Below are positions 17,431 through 26,129 of a stretch of 40,538 nt of DNA, in pieces (position 1 is the stretch's first letter; every line of letters starts with the position of its first letter). The stretch is from positions 1 to 40,538 of the forward strand of contig JAJQFU010000156.1 in the NCBI GenBank assembly GCA_021200955.1, given 5' to 3'. A program made the position numbers and the translations under genes. A model generated the notes under the pieces. It searched no databases. It was not told the origin of the DNA and worked only from the letters and a program-made list of their open reading frames with translations. This stretch comes from Clostridiales bacterium. GTDB lineage: Bacteria; Bacillota; Clostridia; Lachnospirales; CAG-274.

Positions 17431-17919
17431 ATGAGTATAGGTGAATTCTTTGAGAAACTAATGAAAACGGATACAAATGCAAAAAACGAAAAAGATATTT
17501 ATAAAAGCCTTTTGAAAACTGCGGGAATTACAAATCCGAACAGCAGCGACAAGGCGGTTATTCGGACATTGGCTGAATGTATAGCGAAAAACAGCTTTGA
17601 TAAGCTGGACAGCCTTAACGATGTTTATATAAGCTCAAACAAGTGGCTGGGGGTTTTTACAGACCTTATTCCCGAAAAGTGGCTTATAAGCAGAAGGCAG
17701 ATCCCCATAATGGCAACCTTTACATATGAAAATTTTAAAGTAAAGGTAGGGGAATATGTAAAAAAAGGCACTTATATTGCGGATATAGTGTCTTGGGGCA
17801 AGGGAAAAGCCTGTGCAATGAAAAGCGGAGTTGTTTTGGAAACATCGCGCCATGGAGTGATTATAGGAAGTCCTTTTGATGATGTAAAAAAATTTAAGGC
17901 TTGGAAAAAATTAATGTAG
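17431..17919 (+). CDS. Unknown 162-aa protein next to McrBC
   Basis: I do not recognise this family. It starts at an ATG 10 nt after GGAGG. There is no signal peptide or membrane segment, so it should be cytoplasmic. The first about 60 residues are helical and charged. The second half holds KVGEYVKKGTYIADIVSWGK followed by GKACAMKSGVVLE and RHGVIIG. That spacing of glycines and valines resembles a biotinyl/lipoyl-type barrel-sandwich hairpin, but the lysine is not in a clear attachment motif, so the likeness may be structural only. It has its own promoter with a palindrome, so it is not simply the last gene of the mcrBC transcript. It could be a regulator, an accessory defence protein or unrelated. 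Confidence 0.65.
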   Translation: MSIGEFFEKLMKTDTNAKNEKDIYKSLLKTAGITNPNSSDKAVIRTLAECIAKNSFDKLDSLNDVYISSNKWLGVFTDLIPEKWLISRRQIPIMATFTYENFKVKVGEYVKKGTYIADIVSWGKGKACAMKSGVVLETSRHGVIIGSPFDDVKKFKAWKKLM

Positions 17920-17934
17920 CGGCTGATTGAAGAG

Positions 17935-17987
17935 GTGTACACCTCTCAGTCAGCTTCGCTGACAGCTCCCCTCAAGGGGAGCCTGTC
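17935..17987 (-). repeat. Two-hairpin intergenic repeat, copy 3
   Basis: On the minus strand GCTCCCC-TTGA-GGGGAGC (17965-17982) is followed by GTCAGC-GAA-GCTGAC and GAGAGGTG. It lies between the convergent stops of the 162-residue gene and nadC, in sense orientation to nadC. Confidence 0.85.
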
Positions 17988-18002
17988 GCTTGCCGAAAAT
18001 CT

Positions 18003-18854
18003 TTACCGACCTTTAACCCCGCAGTCGGTGTTAAAGCTTATATCCATAGGCGTAACAGTATGGGTCATATAGCCTGTTGAAATTACGTCCACTCCGCAGC
18101 CCTTAAAGCCTGAAATTGAATCGGGGGTTATTCCTCCCGAGGCTTCCGTTATAATTCCTTGGGGAACAAGCTTCACAAGCTCTTTAATTTCCTCAGGGGT
18201 GCGGTTATCAAACATAATAATATCGGCTCCGGCTTTAACTGCCTGTTTAACCTGTTCGGCTGATTCCGTTTCAACCTCTATTTTAACGGTGTGACCCAAC
18301 TGATCTCTCACAGCCTTAACGGCTTTTTCAATTCCTCCGGCAAAGGCTATATGGTTATCCTTAAGCATAACCCCGTCATAAAGCCCCATTCTGTGGTTAA
18401 AGCCCCCGCCGCATTTTACGGCGTATTTATCTAACATTCTAAGCCCGGGAAGGGTTTTTCTTGTGTCTACAAGCTTAATTGTCCGGTCGTCAAGCCTGTC
18501 CGTAAGCTCTCTTGTAATCGTTGCTATTCCGCTCATTCTCTGCATAAGGTTCAAAATAATTCTTTCACAGCTTAAAAGGGTTCTGACCCTGCCTTCCACA
18601 TGAGCCAAAATATCACCGGTTTTAACCCTGTCTCCCTCTTTAAAATTAAGCTTTACCTTAACATTGTCGTCGCCGAAAACTGAGTAAACCGTTTCTATTA
18701 ATATTCCTCCGCAGAAGACGCCGTCGGTTTTGGCTTTAAAGCTGCCTTTCCCCACTGTGTCCTTGTCGAAAACAAGCTCAGCGGAAAGGTCGCCCGTTCC
18801 CAAATCTTCATTTAAAAAAGTCTTTATTTGCTCTCTTAAAAGAACCTCATTCAT
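18003..18854 (-). CDS. nadC: Nicotinate-nucleotide pyrophosphorylase (quinolinate phosphoribosyltransferase)
   Basis: The enzyme joins quinolinate and PRPP to nicotinate mononucleotide with loss of CO2, the third step of de novo NAD synthesis. Typical motifs are EDLGTGDLSAELVF near the N terminus, ERIILNLMQRMSGIAT, TRKTLPGLRMLDKYAVKCGG, GFNHRMGLYDGVMLKDNHI, EVETES and DIIMFDN. The start was placed at ATG 18854, 4 nt after the nadB stop, with GGAGAGG inside the end of nadB as the binding site. This gives 283 residues, the usual size; a longer reading from 18890 would overlap nadB. It is clearly cotranscribed with nadB. Confidence 0.96.
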   Translation of the reverse strand: MNEVLLREQIKTFLNEDLGTGDLSAELVFDKDTVGKGSFKAKTDGVFCGGILIETVYSVFGDDNVKVKLNFKEGDRVKTGDILAHVEGRVRTLLSCERIILNLMQRMSGIATITRELTDRLDDRTIKLVDTRKTLPGLRMLDKYAVKCGGGFNHRMGLYDGVMLKDNHIAFAGGIEKAVKAVRDQLGHTVKIEVETESAEQVKQAVKAGADIIMFDNRTPEEIKELVKLVPQGIITEASGGITPDSISGFKGCGVDVISTGYMTHTVTPMDISFNTDCGVKGR

Positions 18855-18858
18855 AAAA

Positions 18859-20340
18859 TCAAACCTCTCCCTCAATATAGTGCGCTCCAAAGCTTTCCTT
18901 TCTTGCCTCAGCGGCTTTTGCTATAAGCCAGCCTGCCGTCAACATATTATAAATTTCAAGCTCCTCGTCGCTGACGCTTCTTGGGTCAATCCTTCCGAAG
19001 TCCTTACCCTCGGGCATATATTTTTCAAAAAATTCAACAGCCCTTTTAAGCTTTTCCTCGGTTCTGATAATGCCTACGCAGTTCATCATAACCCTTTTAA
19101 TTTCCTTCTTTGTGGGCAGAGGTCTTACAGGCTGAGTTTCGGGGAAAACATATTCGCACTCTTCAAGCTGTCTGTTTGAGTTAAGAATATTCTCTGCGGT
19201 AAGCTTTCCGAAAACAAGTCCCTCCAAAAGTGAATTGCTGGCAAGTCTGTTTGCGCCGTGAACACCTGTACAGGCTGCTTCGCCTACGGCGTATAAGCCC
19301 TCTACAGAGGTTTCCCCTGTAGGAAGAGCCTTTATGCCGCCCATATGGAAGTGGGCGCCGGGGGCAACGGGAATAAGGTTTTTCGACAGGTCGACGCCGT
19401 TGCTTTCGCAAATTTCGGACACGTAGGGAAATCTCTCTTTAAAGCCGCTTATGGCAGAAATATCCAAAAATATCTGTTCGCCCTTAAGGGTGTGGGTGTA
19501 GACTGCCCTTGAAACAACGTCTCTGGGGGCTAAGTCCTTCATAGGGTGAACCCCTTCCATTATTTTCTCGCCCTTTTCGTTTATCAAAACGCCGCCGTCT
19601 CCTCTGACGGCTTCTGTAATAAGCCCGAAGTTTTTGCCGTTGAAGGTAAGAAGGGTGGGGTGAAACTGAACAAACTCAAGGTTTTTAAGCTCTGCGCCGC
19701 ATCTGTAGCCCAAAGCTACGCTGTCGCCGGTTATAGTGCCGTCGTTTGAAGTGCCGGGGTAAAGATTGCCCACTCCGCCGCAGGCAAGAACCACGTAAGG
19801 CGCACAGTATGTATTATATTTGCCCTGTGCCGTTCTGGTAACAACGCCCTTAGCGGCTCCGTCCTTTAATATAACGTCTATAACGGGCTCGTTTTCAACA
19901 ATCTCCGCTCTGCCGTCTAAGTTTCTGTAGAGCTGCTCCATAACCTTAAGACCGGTTCTGTCGCCGCCGGCATGAATAACTCTGGCAAGCCTGTGGGCAG
20001 CTTCCTTTCCGAAGCTTATAGAGCCGTCGGGGTTTTTGTCAAACTCCATTCCCTTGTCTATAAATTCCCTTATGACATCGGGAGCGGTTTTAACAAGCTT
20101 TAAGGTAGATTCTTTGTTATTTAAGCCGCAGCCTGCCGTCAGAGTGTCCTCATAGTGCTGCATATAGCTGTCATTTTCACCTAAGGCAACGGAAATACCT
20201 CCCTGAGCCAGGGTTGAATTACAGTTTTCTTTTTTCGATTTTGTTATCATTATTACTTTTTTATCACTGTCTGCAAGCCTACAGGCTACCGAATGGGCGG
20301 CTATGCCTGCGCCGACAATGATAACATCGGCTGAAATCAT
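18859..20340 (-). CDS. nadB: L-aspartate oxidase
   Basis: NadB oxidises L-aspartate to iminoaspartate using FAD. The N-terminal dinucleotide fold is DVIIVGAGIAAHSVACRL, followed by NCNSTLAQGGISVAL, the RVIHAGGDRTG substrate-region motif, FVQFHPTL, and HFHMGGIK with AVGEAACTGVHGANRLASNS. The C-terminal helical domain is short. ATG 20340 was chosen over an earlier ATG at 20397 because GGAGGAAAAAG precedes it and the FAD fold begins at once; this gives 493 residues. The partner enzyme NadA (quinolinate synthase), often in the same operon, is not in this window. nadC follows 4 nt downstream. Confidence 0.96.
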   Translation of the reverse strand: MISADVIIVGAGIAAHSVACRLADSDKKVIMITKSKKENCNSTLAQGGISVALGENDSYMQHYEDTLTAGCGLNNKESTLKLVKTAPDVIREFIDKGMEFDKNPDGSISFGKEAAHRLARVIHAGGDRTGLKVMEQLYRNLDGRAEIVENEPVIDVILKDGAAKGVVTRTAQGKYNTYCAPYVVLACGGVGNLYPGTSNDGTITGDSVALGYRCGAELKNLEFVQFHPTLLTFNGKNFGLITEAVRGDGGVLINEKGEKIMEGVHPMKDLAPRDVVSRAVYTHTLKGEQIFLDISAISGFKERFPYVSEICESNGVDLSKNLIPVAPGAHFHMGGIKALPTGETSVEGLYAVGEAACTGVHGANRLASNSLLEGLVFGKLTAENILNSNRQLEECEYVFPETQPVRPLPTKKEIKRVMMNCVGIIRTEEKLKRAVEFFEKYMPEGKDFGRIDPRSVSDEELEIYNMLTAGWLIAKAAEARKESFGAHYIEGEV

Positions 20341-20496
20341 CTTTTTCCTCCATTTAGGGATCAAGGAATTACTGTTAAAGCAGTTTTCCTTAAACAATTA
20401 TTTTCAGGGAACCGCCGAGTGTTAATTCATCGTTTCCCAATTTCAAATGTAAACTTTTCTTAATACCATTATTACGCAAATTTCAAAATAAATCAA
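20341..20496 (-). promoter_or_regulatory. Promoter and folded leader of nadBC
   Basis: On the minus strand TTGATT (20491-20496), 17 nt and AATAAT (20468-20473) predict a start near 20461. The leader of about 120 nt can form GGGAA-rich and GGAA-ACTG/CAGT-TTCC hairpins (about 20407-20438 and 20365-20389). I do not recognise a known NAD-related riboswitch. Confidence 0.4.
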
Positions 20497-20607
20497 GTGT
20501 TTTAATAAAAATCTTTATATTTTTTGAGGAAAAATTGTTTGAAGTCTTTTCGAGCGGCATATATTAAGAAAAAGACGAATAGCAATATATAAAAAAGGTG
20601 AATATAT

Positions 20608-21375
20608 ATGTCAAAAATAATTATATGCGTTCTTTCACTTGTGTTCGGGCTGGAGCTTTTTTTCTGTATAAACGGAAGAGCAGACACATATACCAAAGAG
20701 GAAATTGAACAAGCCGCCGCAAAGGATGTTCCCTCGGCTGTTTTTGCGGAGGTAAAAAAGGGGTCAGGGCTATGCTCGGAAGCATCGGAGGCTTCCGTCA
20801 TAAAAACCCTGACACGAAAGGAAAGCGCCGAAATTTTAAAGGATTTCAGCTTAGAATGGTATTACATAAAAATTGACGGCGGCTCCTACTGGACAAAGGC
20901 GGAAAACCTGATTATTCCCCCTGACCCGAAAACCGCCGCCGATGAGCTTTCGGGGAGAGAAATTGAGTGCTATGTAAATTCAAAGGGCTTTAAAAGCAAA
21001 ACCGAATATTTTCTTTGGGCTGACCTTTACCGCCAGCGGCTTTATCTTTTAGAAGGGCAGAAGGGCAGCTTCAGCCTTAAAAGGCGGATAGTCTGCTCTT
21101 CGGGCAAAAACGTCTCCCCAACAACAAGAGGGCTTTTCGAAACCTCCGACAAGGGAGAGTGGTTTTATTCCGAAAGGCTTAAAAGCGGCGCGAAATACTG
21201 GATTCGCTTTAACGGCTCATATCTTCTTCATTCCGTGGCTATGGATAAAGACGGCAATATAACCGACCCTACTTTAGGAGTTCGCTCTTCAAGCGGCTGT
21301 ATCCGCATAAACCTTAAGGACAGCGAATATCTTTATAAAACTATTCCCAAAGGCACTGCTGTTTGGGTTAATTAG
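20608..21375 (+). CDS. Secreted L,D-transpeptidase (YkuD family)
   Basis: An N-terminal signal segment (about residues 1-25) directs export. The C-terminal half is a YkuD domain: LWADLYRQRLYLLEGQKG, then TTRGLFETSDKGEWFYSE, YLLHSVAMDKDG and the catalytic SSSGCIRINLKD with C231. Such enzymes make 3-3 cross-links in peptidoglycan or attach proteins to it, and are not inhibited by most penicillins. The N-terminal 120 residues have no domain I can name. The ATG follows AAAAAGGTG. It is divergent from nadB and stands alone. A palindromic repeat begins right after the stop codon. Confidence 0.85.
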   Translation: MSKIIICVLSLVFGLELFFCINGRADTYTKEEIEQAAAKDVPSAVFAEVKKGSGLCSEASEASVIKTLTRKESAEILKDFSLEWYYIKIDGGSYWTKAENLIIPPDPKTAADELSGREIECYVNSKGFKSKTEYFLWADLYRQRLYLLEGQKGSFSLKRRIVCSSGKNVSPTTRGLFETSDKGEWFYSERLKSGAKYWIRFNGSYLLHSVAMDKDGNITDPTLGVRSSSGCIRINLKDSEYLYKTIPKGTAVWVN

Positions 21376-21382
21376 CCGCAAG

Positions 21383-21430
21383 GCTCCCCTTGAGGGGAGC
21401 TGCTGAACGCAGTGAAGCTGAGAGGTGGAG
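21383..21430 (+). repeat. Two-hairpin intergenic repeat, copy 2
   Basis: GCTCCCC-TTGA-GGGGAGC (21383-21400) is followed by a weaker second stem (CTGC/GCAG), then GAAGCTGAGAGGTGGAG. It begins 7 nt after the L,D-transpeptidase stop, in sense orientation to it. Confidence 0.8.
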
Positions 21431-21481
21431 CGGCTTAAATTTTGATAAACTGCTTTTTGCCGAATTTCAACTTCGCCGATT

Positions 21482-24400
21482 TTAGCCAAAAAATTTAATT
21501 GTATAAGCGGAATTTTTTTCTGCGGAAAATGTAATAACGTCTTTATCGCCGTTTAAGCTGCTTTCAACAGCCTCTTCGTTTTCGTTATAAACAACGGCAT
21601 TTGCGGCATATTTGCTTCTTATGCTTAAATCTCCGCTTTCCGTTGTATGAATAACCGCTTCTGTGGGCACGCCCTTCTCCCACTTTAAGTCAACTGCTGC
21701 GCCGAGCCTTGTTTTAAAGCCCTTAAACGAGCCTGTTTTCCAGCTTGAAGGCAAAGCAGGCAGAAGGTCGATTGTTCCGTTATGGCTTTGTATGAGCATT
21801 TCTATAATACCGGCTGTCGCTCCGTAGTTTCCGTCAATCTGGAAGTTGGGGTGCTGGTCGAAAAGGTTGGGAGATGTTCTTGTGGTGAGAAGCTGTTCAA
21901 TCATATAGTCAGCCGCCTCGCCGTCAAGTATTCTTGCGTTTAAGGCTATTCTCCATGCAAGCCCCCAACCCTGACCTGTTCCGAAGCTTCTGGCATAAAC
22001 TGAATTTTTGAAGGCTTCGAAAACAGTCTGTTCCTCTTCGTCGTCACTGTAGGGGTTTAAATGAGTGCCGGGGTAAACCTCCCAAAGGTGTGAGCAGTGT
22101 TTATGGTTAGCCGCCGAGGTGTGGTCATAAACAGTTGAAACAACGGCTCTGAAGGGGTCGTTTACTGTCCACTTAATTTTTGTAACGTCGTCGGTTTCCG
22201 AAAGGTCAAAGATTACGTCTCCCCTTGCCCACTCGTCAACAAGTCCTTCGCTGTTAATAACGTTTGGAGCAATTTTCCCCTGCTCGTCTGCAAAATAGCT
22301 TGATGGCATTTGTTCCTTCATTGTTTCTATAAGCTCAGCATTTTCTTCTGTTTTTCCCAAAATTTCGGATGCCCGGATAACCATATCGTAGAGGTTTCTT
22401 ATAAGCTGGGTATCCATAGCCGCACCGGGCTGAACTCCGCCGTGTTCCGGCGAACAGGAAGCCGCGGTTATAAGATAGCCTGTTTTCGGGTCGGCAACAA
22501 GAAACTGTGTGAAGAACTTAGCAGAACCCACCATATAGGGGTAGACCTCAGCTAAATAATCCTCGTCCCGATTAAACTGATAATACTGCCAAGCGTGTTC
22601 AACAAGCCATGCTCCTCCTGTGGGCCATAAGCCTGCTGTGGCGTTGTCTATGGGCTGAGTTCCTCTCCACAGGTCGAAATTATGGTGGGTTACCCAAGGG
22701 TCACCCGGCTCATAGCTGTCGTCTCCCCTGTCGTTAAAAATTCCGTACTGGTTTGCGGCGGTTATGCTTCCGCTTTCGGCAAGCTCCTTAAATGTGTCTA
22801 TAAGGGGTCTTTCGCTTGAGCTTAAATTAAGAGGTTCTGCCGCCCAGTAGTTCATTTCGGTGTTAATATTTATGGTATATTTGCCCTTCCAAGCCGCAGA
22901 AAGTGAAGCGTTCCACTTTCCCGTAAGGTTCAGGGGCTGGCTCTCGGCTATGTCTATTTCGCTTTCGCCGCTTGCTTTTCTTCCGTCACGTGAGCCGCTT
23001 ATAATTAGATATTTTCCGTAGTTAAATTCAAGGGCTGCAAGCTGATTATCTCCCTGTGAATATGTGGATGAAACCCCTGCTGCGGCGGCTTCCTCCATAC
23101 TTGAGCCTGCTCCATTTAAAAAGCCGCTTTCGCCGTTAATATCCTTTCTTACTCTCTTTTCCGTAGGTGCTGCGGAAAAATCCGCTCCCTCTGTGTTTTC
23201 AATGGTTAAATCCGTTAAGTTAAACTGTGAAGAAAAGTATTCAAGATGTCTTGCCTTAATTATTTCGTATGATTTGCTCTTTATATTGCTTTCGTATCTG
23301 TCGCAGTCTGCCCCCTGTTTTGAATTGTCAAGGGTTAAATAGTCAACATAGTTTGTTGCCCCCACAACATAAATATTTGCACTGTTTCCCCCTGAAACAG
23401 AGACTGTTGTGTTGTCGGCTGAAACGGAAAAGCTTCCGTAGCCGTCTAAAATCATTCTCGCTTCAAACTGAATTGCGTTTACAGTGCCGGGGTAGTCATT
23501 GTCGCTGCTTCTGTCGGTAACGGCGGCTTTAACCTTAACCTCGTTGTCGCTTACCTTTTCGTATGTATAATAGTCCGCATTGCTGTTGTGATAAGTGTGA
23601 AGCTCCGCCGAAAAGTCAAGTGAGCTGTCGCTCTCTATGTGTGTAACCACTGCCTGATCGGGATAGCTTGCAAAGCTCTCTCTCTTAAAATGACTGCCCT
23701 TATAGTCATATTCTACGGTAACAATACCCTTTGTCATATCAAGGCTTTTAACATAGTTTTGGGCGTTTTCCGCTGTCTGACCGAAATCCAAATATACCTC
23801 AACAAATGACTTATAGGCTCTCTGGGTAGAGGGCTCGCCTAAAAAGGCATATTCGACTAAGCTTTCCATAGTCCACCTGTCCTGAACAGCTTTTTCATCT
23901 GCTGAGTTGTCTATATTTAAGGCTCTGTTGGCTATGCTCTTTGTAGAATATTCGCTGAAGTTCTGCTGAAATTCTTCATCCCCCACTGTGACATTGTCTG
24001 CCCCGATTTCAGCCGGGTTTCCCTCTTCGTCAGCCCCTCTGTAATATTTCCAGCCGTCCTCAATGCTTCCGCTTGTTTTGTAGGCTGTGGTAATTGTGTT
24101 TGCAGCATATGTAGCCGCAAGGGTGGCAAGGGTGTTTCCCTTTTCGTCTGCAAGAGTTCCGTAGGGCGAGCCGTCCCAAACGGTGTCTTCGTTTATCTGA
24201 ATAACCTCTTTGTCAATTCCCCCGGCAATCATAGCCGCCATTCTGCCGTTGCCTACGGGGTAGAAATGCGTCCAAATATATTCCGCATATTCCCACCCGT
24301 TATAAAGCGAGCCGTCGGTTTTATAGGGGTTTTGAGCCGCAACCTCTGTTTTTGCGGCGTTGGGGTTTACTTCAGAAGCGTCGGAATAAATTCCCGTTTC

Positions 24401-24562
24401 CGCAAGCACGTTTTCAATCGGGTTATCCGTCCACATAACCGTTTGGGGGTCAAAGTCTGCCCCCGCAGCCGACCCTGTATTTTCTTTCGCCATAATAGTT
24501 CCTCCCGAAATGCCCGAAGCCATAGTGACGGCTAAAAAACAGGCGCATATTCGTTTTAACAT
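21482..24562 (-). CDS. Secreted GH95 alpha-L-fucosidase
   Basis: The protein removes terminal, usually alpha-1,2-linked, L-fucose from glycans (some GH95 members act on galactose instead). A signal peptide (MLKRICACFLAVTMASG...) precedes a linker and the GH95 N-terminal domain starting FYPVGNGRMAAMIAGGIDKE and QINEDTVWDGSPYG. The helical catalytic domain shows NTEMNYWAAEPLN (about residue 569), TAASCSPEHGG with the expected acid (about 706) and NFQIDGNYGATAGIIEM with the aspartate (about 911). The end LLPALPSSWKTGSFKGF is standard. At 1026 residues it is longer than the usual 750-800, the extra being the N-terminal linker and inserts. No LPxTG or S-layer anchor was seen. AGGAGGAGAG precedes the ATG. 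It suggests feeding on mucin, milk or plant glycans. Confidence 0.9.
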   Translation of the reverse strand: MLKRICACFLAVTMASGISGGTIMAKENTGSAAGADFDPQTVMWTDNPIENVLAETGIYSDASEVNPNAAKTEVAAQNPYKTDGSLYNGWEYAEYIWTHFYPVGNGRMAAMIAGGIDKEVIQINEDTVWDGSPYGTLADEKGNTLATLAATYAANTITTAYKTSGSIEDGWKYYRGADEEGNPAEIGADNVTVGDEEFQQNFSEYSTKSIANRALNIDNSADEKAVQDRWTMESLVEYAFLGEPSTQRAYKSFVEVYLDFGQTAENAQNYVKSLDMTKGIVTVEYDYKGSHFKRESFASYPDQAVVTHIESDSSLDFSAELHTYHNSNADYYTYEKVSDNEVKVKAAVTDRSSDNDYPGTVNAIQFEARMILDGYGSFSVSADNTTVSVSGGNSANIYVVGATNYVDYLTLDNSKQGADCDRYESNIKSKSYEIIKARHLEYFSSQFNLTDLTIENTEGADFSAAPTEKRVRKDINGESGFLNGAGSSMEEAAAAGVSSTYSQGDNQLAALEFNYGKYLIISGSRDGRKASGESEIDIAESQPLNLTGKWNASLSAAWKGKYTININTEMNYWAAEPLNLSSSERPLIDTFKELAESGSITAANQYGIFNDRGDDSYEPGDPWVTHHNFDLWRGTQPIDNATAGLWPTGGAWLVEHAWQYYQFNRDEDYLAEVYPYMVGSAKFFTQFLVADPKTGYLITAASCSPEHGGVQPGAAMDTQLIRNLYDMVIRASEILGKTEENAELIETMKEQMPSSYFADEQGKIAPNVINSEGLVDEWARGDVIFDLSETDDVTKIKWTVNDPFRAVVSTVYDHTSAANHKHCSHLWEVYPGTHLNPYSDDEEEQTVFEAFKNSVYARSFGTGQGWGLAWRIALNARILDGEAADYMIEQLLTTRTSPNLFDQHPNFQIDGNYGATAGIIEMLIQSHNGTIDLLPALPSSWKTGSFKGFKTRLGAAVDLKWEKGVPTEAVIHTTESGDLSIRSKYAANAVVYNENEEAVESSLNGDKDVITFSAEKNSAYTIKFFG

Positions 24563-24636
24563 TTTTCTCTCCTCCTCTTAGAATTATAACATATTTTATA
24601 TAATAATTATAGAAGATTTTTCGATACAAAAACAGA

Positions 24637-24701
24637 CCCAGTTTGGTCAAATTTTTACCGCCCCAGTTTTTGTTGTATAAAAAAACCATATGTGATATAA
24701 T
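24637..24701 (+). promoter_or_regulatory. Promoter of mocR-type gene with direct-repeat operator candidate
   Basis: TTGTAT (24673-24678), 17 nt and TGATATAAT (-10 at 24696-24701) form the promoter. Just upstream, CCCAGTTT occurs twice (24637-24644 and 24662-24669), 25 bp apart. MocR-type regulators bind spaced direct repeats, so this may be the autoregulatory operator, also able to affect the divergent GH95 gene. Confidence 0.5.
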
Positions 24702-24728
24702 TAAAAAAAAGAAGGGAGGAGCCGAAAC

Positions 24729-26129
24729 ATGAACATAACAAGCCTGAAGCTTAATAAAAATTCAAACACACCCCTTTACATTCAGCTTTTTACACTTTTA
24801 AAAGAAAATGTTATAAGCGGAAATATTTCGGACGGTGAAAAAATGCCCTCACGCCGACAGCTTATGACGGAGCTTTCCTTAAGCAAAAGCACCGTTGAAC
24901 AGGCTTACGGACTTTTGGAAGAAGAGGGCTATGCCCTTTCAAAAGCCAAAAGCGGATATTACGCAAGAGCCGAAAGCCCCGTAAACACAGACATCGACGA
25001 GCCTGACTATTATTATAACGAGGGTATTGTAATAACAATGAGCCATCAGCTTACAAGCCCGGAATCATACCCTCAAAAGGAAATAACAAAGCTTTACAGA
25101 GACACTGTTTATGATATGCCCGAGCTTTTGGGCTTCGGTCATAAATTCGGCGAAAAGCCTTTAAGACAGGCAATTTCTTCGAGCCTTAACAGCCTTCACG
25201 GCTTCGGCTGCACCCCCGACAGGGTTATTATAGGCGCAGGAACCGATTATTTAATAGAGCAGCTTGCCCATACTCTGCCGTCTGACACTGTTTTCGGCTT
25301 TGAAAACGCCTGTTTTGCAAGAAGCTATGTTCCCGTCAGAAATTCGGGAGCTAAAATTACGCTTTTGGAAAACAGCCTTGAAGCCTTTTCTGTTGGCAAA
25401 TTAAAAAAAAGCAATATAGACATAATTTATACCTCTCCCGACGGCGGATACCCCACAAACTACAGAATGACGGCGGAAGAAAGAAAAGCCCTTTTAAGCT
25501 GGGCTTATGAAAAGGAAAACAGATATATTATAGAAGCTGATTTTGATTTGGATATTTCAAACAATAAAAATGCCGAAGCTTTATTCAGCTCCGACACTGA
25601 GGACAGGGTCATTTTTATGGGAACATTCGCAAAAAGCATTGCCCCCTCACTTAAAACAGCTTATATGGTTCTGCCGAAAAAGCTTAAAGAAGCCTTCAAC
25701 AAGACCCTGCCCTATTACACAAGCCTTTGTTCAAGATTTGAACAGCAGACAATCGCCAAATATATACAAAGCGGAAAATATGAGGGTCACTGCAATTATC
25801 TCAAAAAATTTTATAACCAAAGGAGAAATCTGCTCATAAAGGAGCTTAAAGCTTCTCCCCTTTGGGAGTATATAAAAATTTTTAACTGCCAAGGGGGAAC
25901 CTATTTCATCATTTCGGTAAACAACGGTATGAAGGAAGGGGAGCTTAAAGCCGCCGCCTATAAAAACGGCGTAAAGGTTATGCCCCTTTCCGTAAGCTTC
26001 ATAAAAGCCCAAAGCTTTCCCGAAAATTTGTTTATAACCGGCTTCGGAGCCTTAACCCCCTCGGACATTAAAAACGCCGTAAAGAGACTTGAAAAAGCCT
26101 GGCTTAATGTTAATACCACCGTGTCATAG
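24729..26129 (+). CDS. MocR-type transcriptional regulator (GntR HTH plus aminotransferase fold)
   Basis: Residues about 12-75 form a GntR winged helix (PLYIQLFTLLKENVISGNIS, DGEKMPSRRQLMTELSLSKS). The rest is a class I aminotransferase fold that binds pyridoxal phosphate; the Schiff-base lysine is probably K302 in MGTFAKSIAPSLK. Family members (PdxR, GabR) sense PLP or amino compounds and usually regulate a divergent gene. Here the divergent gene is a fucosidase, an unexpected partner, so the true target may be elsewhere. The ATG follows AAGGGAGGAG. Its 3' end overlaps the cfa 3' end by 20 bp, convergently. The family call is secure; the effector and targets are unknown. Confidence 0.88.
   Translation: MNITSLKLNKNSNTPLYIQLFTLLKENVISGNISDGEKMPSRRQLMTELSLSKSTVEQAYGLLEEEGYALSKAKSGYYARAESPVNTDIDEPDYYYNEGIVITMSHQLTSPESYPQKEITKLYRDTVYDMPELLGFGHKFGEKPLRQAISSSLNSLHGFGCTPDRVIIGAGTDYLIEQLAHTLPSDTVFGFENACFARSYVPVRNSGAKITLLENSLEAFSVGKLKKSNIDIIYTSPDGGYPTNYRMTAEERKALLSWAYEKENRYIIEADFDLDISNNKNAEALFSSDTEDRVIFMGTFAKSIAPSLKTAYMVLPKKLKEAFNKTLPYYTSLCSRFEQQTIAKYIQSGKYEGHCNYLKKFYNQRRNLLIKELKASPLWEYIKIFNCQGGTYFIISVNNGMKEGELKAAAYKNGVKVMPLSVSFIKAQSFPENLFITGFGALTPSDIKNAVKRLEKAWLNVNTTVS

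Noticed and set aside
17431-17919. 162-residue protein as a biotin carrier
   Set aside because: AMKSG is not the expected AMKM-type site and its position relative to the glycines is wrong for attachment.
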